A stretch of 64,000 nucleotides of DNA, from the NCBI GenBank assembly GCA_029961685.1, contig JARWKL010000005.1, positions 17,140,164-17,204,163 on the forward strand, written 5' to 3'. The notes under the pieces are model-generated. The model did no database searches. It saw only the letters and a list, made by a program, of their open reading frames with translations, and was not told where the DNA came from. Positions 39,850-53,300 of this stretch are shown here, piece by piece (the first letter of the stretch is position 1; every line of letters starts with the position of its first letter). Both the position numbers and the translations under genes were made by a program. The DNA comes from Aristolochia californica (lineage: Eukaryota > Streptophyta > Magnoliopsida > Piperales > Aristolochiaceae).

Positions 39850-40507
39850 CTAAAAATTACAGACACACCTTGGAATTATCTCTCTCTACATTTGTGCATT
39901 GCGCATTTCCATTTTAGATGTACTCATTTTTCTTAAATAAAAACTTTGAGTTTTCGGTCTCCCTTCATCCCGTTAACCAAAAATGCAAATAGATCACCAC
40001 AAAATGAAAATTTTAGAGTTTATGTTTGGAAAAATTTTAAAACAATAACAAATGTAAGTAAAGAAAATCTATTCACACACCACAAATGAACCCAAAAGTT
40101 TTGCTGTCCAAGTTTGGGAAATTCCACCAGTTCAACCCTAACAGCTTGGAATTTTATAAGAATGAGATTTCTTCCACACATGCTTTAAAAATGGATCTGC
40201 ATGCTTCAAACGCGTTAAAGATGCAAATCACCTATGGATCAAAACCTTTTGAAGAGAATGACAAACGTTCATTAAATTCTAAAAGTGAACGTGCGGTGGG
40301 ATATTTGCCCGAGTCAAACTAGCCATTATTTTGCCCATTTACAAAAAGCTGACCTAACGATCATAGATGATTGTAAAGTGATTTATCATGCGTTACGGGC
40401 TATATTACCCTAAGAAATGACTTACGGATTGGGAGTCAACACTCAGTTCAAAATTCCCCGACGATTGCAAAACCTGATATATAAGAACTAAAAAGGGCTT
40501 ACAGTCC
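39850..40507 (+). repeat. Variant monomer with single substitution A125T
   Basis: Position 39974 is T instead of A, changing cccgtaaacc to cccgttaacc and creating a GTTAAC palindrome. It is the only substitution in block 3 before 46684. It offers one of very few positions that could anchor reads in this stretch. Confidence 0.9.
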
Positions 40508-43500
40508 CTAAAAATTACAGACACACCTTGGAATTATCTCTCTCTACATTTGTGCATTGCGCATTTCCATTTTAGATGTACTCATTTTTCTTAAATAAAA
40601 ACTTTGAGTTTTCGGTCTCCCTTCATCCCGTAAACCAAAAATGCAAATAGATCACCACAAAATGAAAATTTTAGAGTTTATGTTTGGAAAAATTTTAAAA
40701 CAATAACAAATGTAAGTAAAGAAAATCTATTCACACACCACAAATGAACCCAAAAGTTTTGCTGTCCAAGTTTGGGAAATTCCACCAGTTCAACCCTAAC
40801 AGCTTGGAATTTTATAAGAATGAGATTTCTTCCACACATGCTTTAAAAATGGATCTGCATGCTTCAAACGCGTTAAAGATGCAAATCACCTATGGATCAA
40901 AACCTTTTGAAGAGAATGACAAACGTTCATTAAATTCTAAAAGTGAACGTGCGGTGGGATATTTGCCCGAGTCAAACTAGCCATTATTTTGCCCATTTAC
41001 AAAAAGCTGACCTAACGATCATAGATGATTGTAAAGTGATTTATCATGCGTTACGGGCTATATTACCCTAAGAAATGACTTACGGATTGGGAGTCAACAC
41101 TCAGTTCAAAATTCCCCGACGATTGCAAAACCTGATATATAAGAACTAAAAAGGGCTTACAGTCCCTAAAAATTACAGACACACCTTGGAATTATCTCTC
41201 TCTACATTTGTGCATTGCGCATTTCCATTTTAGATGTACTCATTTTTCTTAAATAAAAACTTTGAGTTTTCGGTCTCCCTTCATCCCGTAAACCAAAAAT
41301 GCAAATAGATCACCACAAAATGAAAATTTTAGAGTTTATGTTTGGAAAAATTTTAAAACAATAACAAATGTAAGTAAAGAAAATCTATTCACACACCACA
41401 AATGAACCCAAAAGTTTTGCTGTCCAAGTTTGGGAAATTCCACCAGTTCAACCCTAACAGCTTGGAATTTTATAAGAATGAGATTTCTTCCACACATGCT
41501 TTAAAAATGGATCTGCATGCTTCAAACGCGTTAAAGATGCAAATCACCTATGGATCAAAACCTTTTGAAGAGAATGACAAACGTTCATTAAATTCTAAAA
41601 GTGAACGTGCGGTGGGATATTTGCCCGAGTCAAACTAGCCATTATTTTGCCCATTTACAAAAAGCTGACCTAACGATCATAGATGATTGTAAAGTGATTT
41701 ATCATGCGTTACGGGCTATATTACCCTAAGAAATGACTTACGGATTGGGAGTCAACACTCAGTTCAAAATTCCCCGACGATTGCAAAACCTGATATATAA
41801 GAACTAAAAAGGGCTTACAGTCCCTAAAAATTACAGACACACCTTGGAATTATCTCTCTCTACATTTGTGCATTGCGCATTTCCATTTTAGATGTACTCA
41901 TTTTTCTTAAATAAAAACTTTGAGTTTTCGGTCTCCCTTCATCCCGTAAACCAAAAATGCAAATAGATCACCACAAAATGAAAATTTTAGAGTTTATGTT
42001 TGGAAAAATTTTAAAACAATAACAAATGTAAGTAAAGAAAATCTATTCACACACCACAAATGAACCCAAAAGTTTTGCTGTCCAAGTTTGGGAAATTCCA
42101 CCAGTTCAACCCTAACAGCTTGGAATTTTATAAGAATGAGATTTCTTCCACACATGCTTTAAAAATGGATCTGCATGCTTCAAACGCGTTAAAGATGCAA
42201 ATCACCTATGGATCAAAACCTTTTGAAGAGAATGACAAACGTTCATTAAATTCTAAAAGTGAACGTGCGGTGGGATATTTGCCCGAGTCAAACTAGCCAT
42301 TATTTTGCCCATTTACAAAAAGCTGACCTAACGATCATAGATGATTGTAAAGTGATTTATCATGCGTTACGGGCTATATTACCCTAAGAAATGACTTACG
42401 GATTGGGAGTCAACACTCAGTTCAAAATTCCCCGACGATTGCAAAACCTGATATATAAGAACTAAAAAGGGCTTACAGTCCCTAAAAATTACAGACACAC
42501 CTTGGAATTATCTCTCTCTACATTTGTGCATTGCGCATTTCCATTTTAGATGTACTCATTTTTCTTAAATAAAAACTTTGAGTTTTCGGTCTCCCTTCAT
42601 CCCGTAAACCAAAAATGCAAATAGATCACCACAAAATGAAAATTTTAGAGTTTATGTTTGGAAAAATTTTAAAACAATAACAAATGTAAGTAAAGAAAAT
42701 CTATTCACACACCACAAATGAACCCAAAAGTTTTGCTGTCCAAGTTTGGGAAATTCCACCAGTTCAACCCTAACAGCTTGGAATTTTATAAGAATGAGAT
42801 TTCTTCCACACATGCTTTAAAAATGGATCTGCATGCTTCAAACGCGTTAAAGATGCAAATCACCTATGGATCAAAACCTTTTGAAGAGAATGACAAACGT
42901 TCATTAAATTCTAAAAGTGAACGTGCGGTGGGATATTTGCCCGAGTCAAACTAGCCATTATTTTGCCCATTTACAAAAAGCTGACCTAACGATCATAGAT
43001 GATTGTAAAGTGATTTATCATGCGTTACGGGCTATATTACCCTAAGAAATGACTTACGGATTGGGAGTCAACACTCAGTTCAAAATTCCCCGACGATTGC
43101 AAAACCTGATATATAAGAACTAAAAAGGGCTTACAGTCCCTAAAAATTACAGACACACCTTGGAATTATCTCTCTCTACATTTGTGCATTGCGCATTTCC
43201 ATTTTAGATGTACTCATTTTTCTTAAATAAAAACTTTGAGTTTTCGGTCTCCCTTCATCCCGTAAACCAAAAATGCAAATAGATCACCACAAAATGAAAA
43301 TTTTAGAGTTTATGTTTGGAAAAATTTTAAAACAATAACAAATGTAAGTAAAGAAAATCTATTCACACACCACAAATGAACCCAAAAGTTTTGCTGTCCA
43401 AGTTTGGGAAATTCCACCAGTTCAACCCTAACAGCTTGGAATTTTATAAGAATGAGATTTCTTCCACACATGCTTTAAAAATGGATCTGCATGCTTCAAA

Positions 43501-46429
43501 CGCGTTAAAGATGCAAATCACCTATGGATCAAAACCTTTTGAAGAGAATGACAAACGTTCATTAAATTCTAAAAGTGAACGTGCGGTGGGATATTTGCCC
43601 GAGTCAAACTAGCCATTATTTTGCCCATTTACAAAAAGCTGACCTAACGATCATAGATGATTGTAAAGTGATTTATCATGCGTTACGGGCTATATTACCC
43701 TAAGAAATGACTTACGGATTGGGAGTCAACACTCAGTTCAAAATTCCCCGACGATTGCAAAACCTGATATATAAGAACTAAAAAGGGCTTACAGTCCCTA
43801 AAAATTACAGACACACCTTGGAATTATCTCTCTCTACATTTGTGCATTGCGCATTTCCATTTTAGATGTACTCATTTTTCTTAAATAAAAACTTTGAGTT
43901 TTCGGTCTCCCTTCATCCCGTAAACCAAAAATGCAAATAGATCACCACAAAATGAAAATTTTAGAGTTTATGTTTGGAAAAATTTTAAAACAATAACAAA
44001 TGTAAGTAAAGAAAATCTATTCACACACCACAAATGAACCCAAAAGTTTTGCTGTCCAAGTTTGGGAAATTCCACCAGTTCAACCCTAACAGCTTGGAAT
44101 TTTATAAGAATGAGATTTCTTCCACACATGCTTTAAAAATGGATCTGCATGCTTCAAACGCGTTAAAGATGCAAATCACCTATGGATCAAAACCTTTTGA
44201 AGAGAATGACAAACGTTCATTAAATTCTAAAAGTGAACGTGCGGTGGGATATTTGCCCGAGTCAAACTAGCCATTATTTTGCCCATTTACAAAAAGCTGA
44301 CCTAACGATCATAGATGATTGTAAAGTGATTTATCATGCGTTACGGGCTATATTACCCTAAGAAATGACTTACGGATTGGGAGTCAACACTCAGTTCAAA
44401 ATTCCCCGACGATTGCAAAACCTGATATATAAGAACTAAAAAGGGCTTACAGTCCCTAAAAATTACAGACACACCTTGGAATTATCTCTCTCTACATTTG
44501 TGCATTGCGCATTTCCATTTTAGATGTACTCATTTTTCTTAAATAAAAACTTTGAGTTTTCGGTCTCCCTTCATCCCGTAAACCAAAAATGCAAATAGAT
44601 CACCACAAAATGAAAATTTTAGAGTTTATGTTTGGAAAAATTTTAAAACAATAACAAATGTAAGTAAAGAAAATCTATTCACACACCACAAATGAACCCA
44701 AAAGTTTTGCTGTCCAAGTTTGGGAAATTCCACCAGTTCAACCCTAACAGCTTGGAATTTTATAAGAATGAGATTTCTTCCACACATGCTTTAAAAATGG
44801 ATCTGCATGCTTCAAACGCGTTAAAGATGCAAATCACCTATGGATCAAAACCTTTTGAAGAGAATGACAAACGTTCATTAAATTCTAAAAGTGAACGTGC
44901 GGTGGGATATTTGCCCGAGTCAAACTAGCCATTATTTTGCCCATTTACAAAAAGCTGACCTAACGATCATAGATGATTGTAAAGTGATTTATCATGCGTT
45001 ACGGGCTATATTACCCTAAGAAATGACTTACGGATTGGGAGTCAACACTCAGTTCAAAATTCCCCGACGATTGCAAAACCTGATATATAAGAACTAAAAA
45101 GGGCTTACAGTCCCTAAAAATTACAGACACACCTTGGAATTATCTCTCTCTACATTTGTGCATTGCGCATTTCCATTTTAGATGTACTCATTTTTCTTAA
45201 ATAAAAACTTTGAGTTTTCGGTCTCCCTTCATCCCGTAAACCAAAAATGCAAATAGATCACCACAAAATGAAAATTTTAGAGTTTATGTTTGGAAAAATT
45301 TTAAAACAATAACAAATGTAAGTAAAGAAAATCTATTCACACACCACAAATGAACCCAAAAGTTTTGCTGTCCAAGTTTGGGAAATTCCACCAGTTCAAC
45401 CCTAACAGCTTGGAATTTTATAAGAATGAGATTTCTTCCACACATGCTTTAAAAATGGATCTGCATGCTTCAAACGCGTTAAAGATGCAAATCACCTATG
45501 GATCAAAACCTTTTGAAGAGAATGACAAACGTTCATTAAATTCTAAAAGTGAACGTGCGGTGGGATATTTGCCCGAGTCAAACTAGCCATTATTTTGCCC
45601 ATTTACAAAAAGCTGACCTAACGATCATAGATGATTGTAAAGTGATTTATCATGCGTTACGGGCTATATTACCCTAAGAAATGACTTACGGATTGGGAGT
45701 CAACACTCAGTTCAAAATTCCCCGACGATTGCAAAACCTGATATATAAGAACTAAAAAGGGCTTACAGTCCCTAAAAATTACAGACACACCTTGGAATTA
45801 TCTCTCTCTACATTTGTGCATTGCGCATTTCCATTTTAGATGTACTCATTTTTCTTAAATAAAAACTTTGAGTTTTCGGTCTCCCTTCATCCCGTAAACC
45901 AAAAATGCAAATAGATCACCACAAAATGAAAATTTTAGAGTTTATGTTTGGAAAAATTTTAAAACAATAACAAATGTAAGTAAAGAAAATCTATTCACAC
46001 ACCACAAATGAACCCAAAAGTTTTGCTGTCCAAGTTTGGGAAATTCCACCAGTTCAACCCTAACAGCTTGGAATTTTATAAGAATGAGATTTCTTCCACA
46101 CATGCTTTAAAAATGGATCTGCATGCTTCAAACGCGTTAAAGATGCAAATCACCTATGGATCAAAACCTTTTGAAGAGAATGACAAACGTTCATTAAATT
46201 CTAAAAGTGAACGTGCGGTGGGATATTTGCCCGAGTCAAACTAGCCATTATTTTGCCCATTTACAAAAAGCTGACCTAACGATCATAGATGATTGTAAAG
46301 TGATTTATCATGCGTTACGGGCTATATTACCCTAAGAAATGACTTACGGATTGGGAGTCAACACTCAGTTCAAAATTCCCCGACGATTGCAAAACCTGAT
46401 ATATAAGAACTAAAAAGGGCTTACAGTCC

Positions 46430-47087
46430 CTAAAAATTACAGACACACCTTGGAATTATCTCTCTCTACATTTGTGCATTGCGCATTTCCATTTTAGATG
46501 TACTCATTTTTCTTAAATAAAAACTTTGAGTTTTCGGTCTCCCTTCATCCCGTAAACCAAAAATGCAAATAGATCACCACAAAATGAAAATTTTAGAGTT
46601 TATGTTTGGAAAAATTTTAAAACAATAACAAATGTAAGTAAAGAAAATCTATTCACACACCACAAATGAACCCAAAAGTTTTGTTGTCCAAGTTTGGGAA
46701 ATTCCACCAGTTCAACCCTAACAGCTTGGAATTTTATAAGAATGAGATTTCTTCCACACATGCTTTAAAAATGGATCTGCATGCTTCAAACGCGTTAAAG
46801 ATGCAAATCACCTATGGATCAAAACCTTTTGAAGAGAATGACAAACGTTCATTAAATTCTAAAAGTGAACGTGCGGTGGGATATTTGCCCGAGTCAAACT
46901 AGCCATTATTTTGCCCATTGACAAAAAGCTGACCTAACAATCATAGATGATTGTAAAGTGATTTATCATGCGTTACGGGCTATATTACCCTAAGAAATGA
47001 CTTACGGATTGGGAGTCAACACTCAGTTCAAAATTCCCCGACGATTGCAAAACCTGATATATAAGAACTAAAAAGGGCTTACAGTCC
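46430..47087 (+). repeat. Variant monomer with C255T, T491G, G510A
   Basis: This is the first clearly divergent copy from the left: T at 46684, G at 46920 and A at 46939. The phase-510 A recurs only in the copy starting at 49062, four monomers away. The phase-255 change is synonymous in the 78-codon ORF. Confidence 0.9.
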
Positions 47088-50000
47088 CTAAAAATTACAG
47101 ACACACCTTGGAATTATCTCTCTCTACATTTGTGCATTGCGCATTTCCATTTTAGATGTACTCATTTTTCTTAAATAAAAACTTTGAGTTTTCGGTCTCC
47201 CTTCATCCCGTAAACCAAAAATGCAAATAGATCACCACAAAATGAAAATTTTAGAGTTTATGTTTGGAAAAATTTTAAAACAATAACAAATGTAAGTAAA
47301 GAAAATCTATTCACACACCACAAATGAACCCAAAAGTTTTGCCGTCCAAGTTTGGGAAATTCCACCAGTTCAACCCTAACAGCTTGGAATTTTATAAGAA
47401 TGAGATTTCTTCCACACATGCTTTAAAAATGGATCTGCATGCTTCAAACGCGTTAAAGATGCAAATCACCTATGGATCAAAACCTTTTGAAGAGAATGAC
47501 AAACGTTCATTAAATTCTAAAAGTGAACGTGCGGTGGGATATTTGCCCGAGTCAAACTAGCCATTATTTTGCCCATTTACAAAAAGCTGACCTAACGATC
47601 ATAGATGATTGTAAAGTGATTTATCATGCGTTACGGGCTATATTACCCTAAGAAATGACTTACGGATTGGGAGTCAACACTCAGTTCAAAATTCCCCGAC
47701 GATTGCAAAACCTGATATATAAGAACTAAAAAGGGCTTACAGTCCCTAAAAATTACAGACACACCTTGGAATTATCTCTCTCTACATTTGTGCATTGCGC
47801 ATTTCCATTTTAGATGTACTCATTTTTCTTAAATAAAAACTTTGAGTTTTCGGTCTCCCTTCATCCCGTAAACCAAAAATGCAAATAGATCACCACAAAA
47901 TGAAAATTTTAGAGTTTATGTTTGGAAAAATTTTAAAACAATAACAAATGTAAGTAAAGAAAATCTATTCACACACCACAAATGAACCCAAAAGTTTTGC
48001 TGTCCAAGTTTGGGAAATTCCACCAGTTCAACCCTAACAGCTTGGAATTTTATAAGAATGAGATTTCTTCCACACATGCTTTAAAAATGGATCTGCATGC
48101 TTCAAACGCGTTAAAGATGCAAATCACCTATGGATCAAAACCTTTTGAAGAGAATGACAAACGTTCATTAAATTCTAAAAGTGAACGTGCGGTGGGATAT
48201 TTGCCCGAGTCAAACTAGCCATTATTTTGCCCATTTACAAAAAGCTGACCTAACGATCATAGATGATTGTAAAGTGATTTATCATGCGTTACGGGCTATA
48301 TTACCCTAAGAAATGACTTACGGATTGGGAGTCAACACTCAGTTCAAAATTCCCCGACGATTGCAAAACCTGATATATAAGAACTAAAAAGGGCTTACAG
48401 TCCCTAAAAATTACAGACACACCTTGGAATTATCTCTCTCTACATTTGTGCATTGCGCATTTCCATTTTAGATGTACTCATTTTTCTTAAATAAAAACTT
48501 TGAGTTTTCGGTCTCCCTTCATCCCGTAAACCAAAAATGCAAATAGATCACCACAAAATGAAAATTTTAGAGTTTATGTTTGGAAAAATTTTAAAACAAT
48601 AACAAATGTAAGTAAAGAAAATCTATTCACACACCACAAATGAACCCAAAAGTTTTGCCGTCCAAGTTTGGGAAATTCCACCAGTTCAACCCTAACAGCT
48701 TGGAATTTTATAAGAATGAGATTTCTTCCACACATGCTTTAAAAATGGATCTGCATGCTTCAAACGCGTTAAAGATGCAAATCACCTATGGATCAAAACC
48801 TTTTGAAGAGAATGACAAACGTTCATTAAATTCTAAAAGTGAACGTGCGGTGGGATATTTGCCCGAGTCAAACTAGCCATTATTTTGCCCATTTACAAAA
48901 AGCTGACCTAACGATCATAGATGATTGTAAAGTGATTTATCATGCGTTACGGGCTATATTACCCTAAGAAATGACTTACGGATTGGGAGTCAACACTCAG
49001 TTCAAAATTCCCCGACGATTGCAAAACCTGATATATAAGAACTAAAAAGGGCTTACAGTCCCTAAAAATTACAGACACACCTTGGAATTATCTCTCTCTA
49101 CATTTGTGCATTGCGCATTTCCATTTTAGATGTACTCATTTTTCTTAAATAAAAACTTTGAGTTTTCGGTCTCCCTTCATCCCGTAAACCAAAAATGCAA
49201 ATAGATCACCACAAAATGAAAATTTTAGAGTTTATGTTTGGAAAAATTTTAAAACAATAACAAATGTAAGTAAAGAAAATCTATTCACACACCACAAATG
49301 AACCCAAAAGTTTTGCCGTCCAAGTTTGGGAAATTCCACCAGTTCAACCCTAACAGCTTGGAATTTTATAAGAATGAGATTTCTTCCACACATGCTTTAA
49401 AAATGGATCTGCATGCTTCAAACGCGTTAAAGATGCAAATCACCTATGGATCAAAACCTTTTGAAGAGAATGACAAACGTTCATTAAATTCTAAAAGTGA
49501 ACGTGCGGTGGGATATTTGCCCGAGTCAAACTAGCCATTATTTTGCCCATTTACAAAAAGCTGACCTAACAATCATAGATGATTGTAAAGTGATTTATCA
49601 TGCGTTACGGGCTATATTACCCTAAGAAATGACTTACGGATTGGGAGTCAACACTCAGTTCAAAATTCCCCGACGATTGCAAAACCTGATATATAAGAAC
49701 TAAAAAGGGCTTACAGTCCCTAAAAATTACAGACACACCTTGGAATTATCTCTCTCTACATTTGTGCATTGCGCATTTCCATTTTAGATGTACTCATTTT
49801 TCTTAAATAAAAACTTTGAGTTTTCGGTCTCCCTTCATCCCGTAAACCAAAAATGCAAATAGATCACCACAAAATGAAAATTTTAGAGTTTATGTTTGGA
49901 AAAATTTTAAAACAATAACAAATGTAAGTAAAGAAAATCTATTCACACACCACAAATGAACCCAAAAGTTTTGCTGTCCAAGTTTGGGAAATTCCACCAG

Positions 50001-50377
50001 TTCAACCCTAACAGCTTGGAATTTTATAAGAATGAGATTTCTTCCACACATGCTTTAAAAATGGATCTGCATGCTTCAAACGCGTTAAAGATGCAAATCA
50101 CCTATGGATCAAAACCTTTTGAAGAGAATGACAAACGTTCATTAAATTCTAAAAGTGAACGTGCGGTGGGATATTTGCCCGAGTCAAACTAGCCATTATT
50201 TTGCCCATTTACAAAAAGCTGACCTAACGATCATAGATGATTGTAAAGTGATTTATCATGCGTTACGGGCTATATTACCCTAAGAAATGACTTACGGATT
50301 GGGAGTCAACACTCAGTTCAAAATTCCCCGACGATTGCAAAACCTGATATATAAGAACTAAAAAGGGCTTACAGTCC
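47088..50377 (+). repeat. Mosaic sub-block: T256C present or absent copy by copy
   Basis: Copies at 47088, 48404 and 49062 have C at phase 256; those at 47746 and 49720 have the ancestral T. The copy at 49062 also carries A510. With the next copy (50378, C) the order is C T C C T C. Such interspersion arises when duplication or conversion moves single monomers or short groups rather than spreading one variant contiguously. Confidence 0.9.
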
Positions 50378-53300
50378 CTAAAAATTACAGACACACCTTG
50401 GAATTATCTCTCTCTACATTTGTGCATTGCGCATTTCCATTTTAGATGTACTCATTTTTCTTAAATAAAAACTTTGAGTTTTCGGTCTCCCTTCATCCCG
50501 TAAACCAAAAATGCAAATAGATCACCACAAAATGAAAATTTTAGAGTTTATGTTTGGAAAATTTTTAAAACAATAACAAATGTAAGTAAAGAAAATCTAT
50601 TCACACACCACAAATGAACCCAAAAGTTTTGCCGTCCAAGTTTGGGAAATTCCACCAGTTCAACCCTAACAGCTTGGAATTTTATAAGAATGAGATTTCT
50701 TCCACACATGCTTTAAAAATGGATCTGCATGCTTCAAACGCGTTAAAGATGCAAATCACCTATGGATCAAAACCTTTTGAAGAGAATGACAAACGTTCAT
50801 TAAATTCTAAAAGTGAACGTGCGGTGGGATATTTGCCCGAGTCAAACTAGCCATTATTTTGCCCATTTACAAAAAGCTGACCTAACGATCATAGATGATT
50901 GTAAAGTGATTTATCATGCGTTACGGGCTATATTACCCTAAGAAATGACTTACGGATTGGGAGTCAACACTCAGTTCAAAATTCCCCGACGATTGCAAAA
51001 CCTGATATATAAGAACTAAAAAGGGCTTACAGTCCCTAAAAATTACAGACACACCTTGGAATTATCTCTCTCTACATTTGTGCATTGCGCATTTCCAGTT
51101 TAGATGTACTCATTTTTCTTAAATAAAAACTTTGAGTTTTCGGTCTCCCTTCATCCCGTAAACCAAAAATGCAAATAGATCACCACAAAATGAAAATTTT
51201 AGAGTTTATGTTTGGAAAAATTTTTAAACAATAACAAATGTAAGTAAAGAAAATCTATTCACACACCACAAATGAACCCAAAAGTTTTGCCGTCCAAGTT
51301 TGGGAAATTCCACCAGTTCAACCCTAACAGCTTGGAATTTTATAAGAATGAGATTTCTTCCACACATGCTTTAAAAATGGATCTGCATGCTTCAAACGCG
51401 TTAAAGATGCAAATCACCTATGGATCAAAACCTTTTGAAGAGAATGACAAACGTTCATTAAATTCTAAAAGTGAACGTGCGGTGGGATATTTGCCCGAGT
51501 CAAACTAGCCATTATTTTGCCCATTTACAAAAGGCTGACCTAACGATCATAGATGATTGTAAAGTGATTTATCATGCGTTACGGGCTATATTACCCTAAG
51601 AAATGACTTACGGATTGGGAGTCAACACTCAGTTCAAAATTCCCCGACGATTGCAAAACCTGATATATAAGAACTAAAAAGGGCTTACAGTCCCTAAAAA
51701 TTACAGACACACCTTGGAATTATCTCTCTCTACATTTGTGCATTGCGCATTTCCATTTTAGATGTACTCATTTTTCTTAAATAAAAACTTTGAGTTTTCG
51801 GTCTCCCTTCATCCCGTAAACCAAAAATGCAAATAGATCACCACAAAATGAAAATTTTAGAGTTTATGTTTGGAAAAATTTTAAAACAATAACAAATGTA
51901 AGTAAAGAAAATCTATTCACACACCACAAATGAACCCAAAAGTTTTGCCGTCCAAGTTTGGGAAATTCCACCAGTTCAACCCTAACAGCTTGGAATTTTA
52001 TAAGAATGAGATTTCTTCCACACATGCTTTAAAAATGGATCTGCATGCTTCAAACGCGTTAAAGATGCAAATCACCTATGGATCAAAACCTTTTGAAGAG
52101 AATGACAAACGTTCATTAAATTCTAAAAGTGAACGTGCGGTGGGATATTTGCCCGAGTCAAACTAGCCATTATTTTGCCCATTTACAAAAAGCTGACCTA
52201 ACGATCATAGATGATTGTAAAGTGATTTATCATGCGTTACGGGCTATATTACCCTAAGAAATGACTTACGGATTGGGAGTCAACACTCAGTTCAAAATTC
52301 CCCGACGATTGCAAAACCTGATATATAAGAACTAAAAAGGGCTTACAGTCCCTAAAAATTACAGACACACCTTGGAATTATCTCTCTCTACATTTGTGCA
52401 TTGCGCATTTCCAGTTTAGATGTACTCATTTTTCTTAAATAAAAACTTTGAGTTTTCGGTCTCCCTTCATCCCGTAAACCAAAAATGCAAATAGATCACC
52501 ACAAAATGAAAATTTTAGAGTTTATGTTTGGAAAAATTTTAAAACAATAACAAATGTAAGTAAAGAAAATCTATTCACACACCACAAATGAACCCAAAAG
52601 TTTTGCCGTCCAAGTTTGGGAAATTCCACCAGTTCAACCCTAACAGCTTGGAATTTTATAAGAATGAGATTTCTTCCACACATGCTTTAAAAATGGATCT
52701 GCATGCTTCAAACGCGTTAAAGATGCAAATCACCTATGGATCAAAACCTTTTGAAGAGAATGACAAACGTTCATTAAATTCTAAAAGTGAACGTGCGGTG
52801 GGATATTTGCCCGAGTCAAACTAGCCATTATTTTGCCCATTTACAAAAGGCTGACCTAACGATCATAGATGATTGTAAAGTGATTTATCATGCGTTACGG
52901 GCTATATTACCCTAAGAAATGACTTACGGATTGGGAGTCAACACTCAGTTCAAAATTCCCCGACGATTGCAAAACCTGATATATAAGAACTAAAAAGGGC
53001 TTACAGTCCCTAAAAATTACAGACACACCTTGGAATTATCTCTCTCTACATTTGTGCATTGCGCATTTCCATTTTAGATGTACTCATTTTTCTTAAATAA
53101 AAACTTTGAGTTTTCGGTCTCCCTTCATCCCGTAAACCAAAAATGCAAATAGATCACCACAAAATGAAAATTTTAGAGTTTATGTTTGGAAAAATTTTAA
53201 AACAATAACAAATGTAAGTAAAGAAAATCTATTCACACACCACAAATGAACCCAAAAGTTTTGCCGTCCAAGTTTGGGAAATTCCACCAGTTCAACCCTA

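Larger units (their letters stand above)
30112..46683 (+). repeat. Array block 3: second highly homogeneous stretch
   Basis: The block runs from the end of the duplicated segment through 24 complete copies starting at 30636, and into the first part of the copy at 46430. In about 16.5 kb I found only a CT-run expansion in the copy at 32610 and one A-to-T substitution at 39974. The sequence type is the same as block 2 (A18, T256, A498), so the two blocks are probably one domain interrupted by the low-quality segment. Confidence 0.93.
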
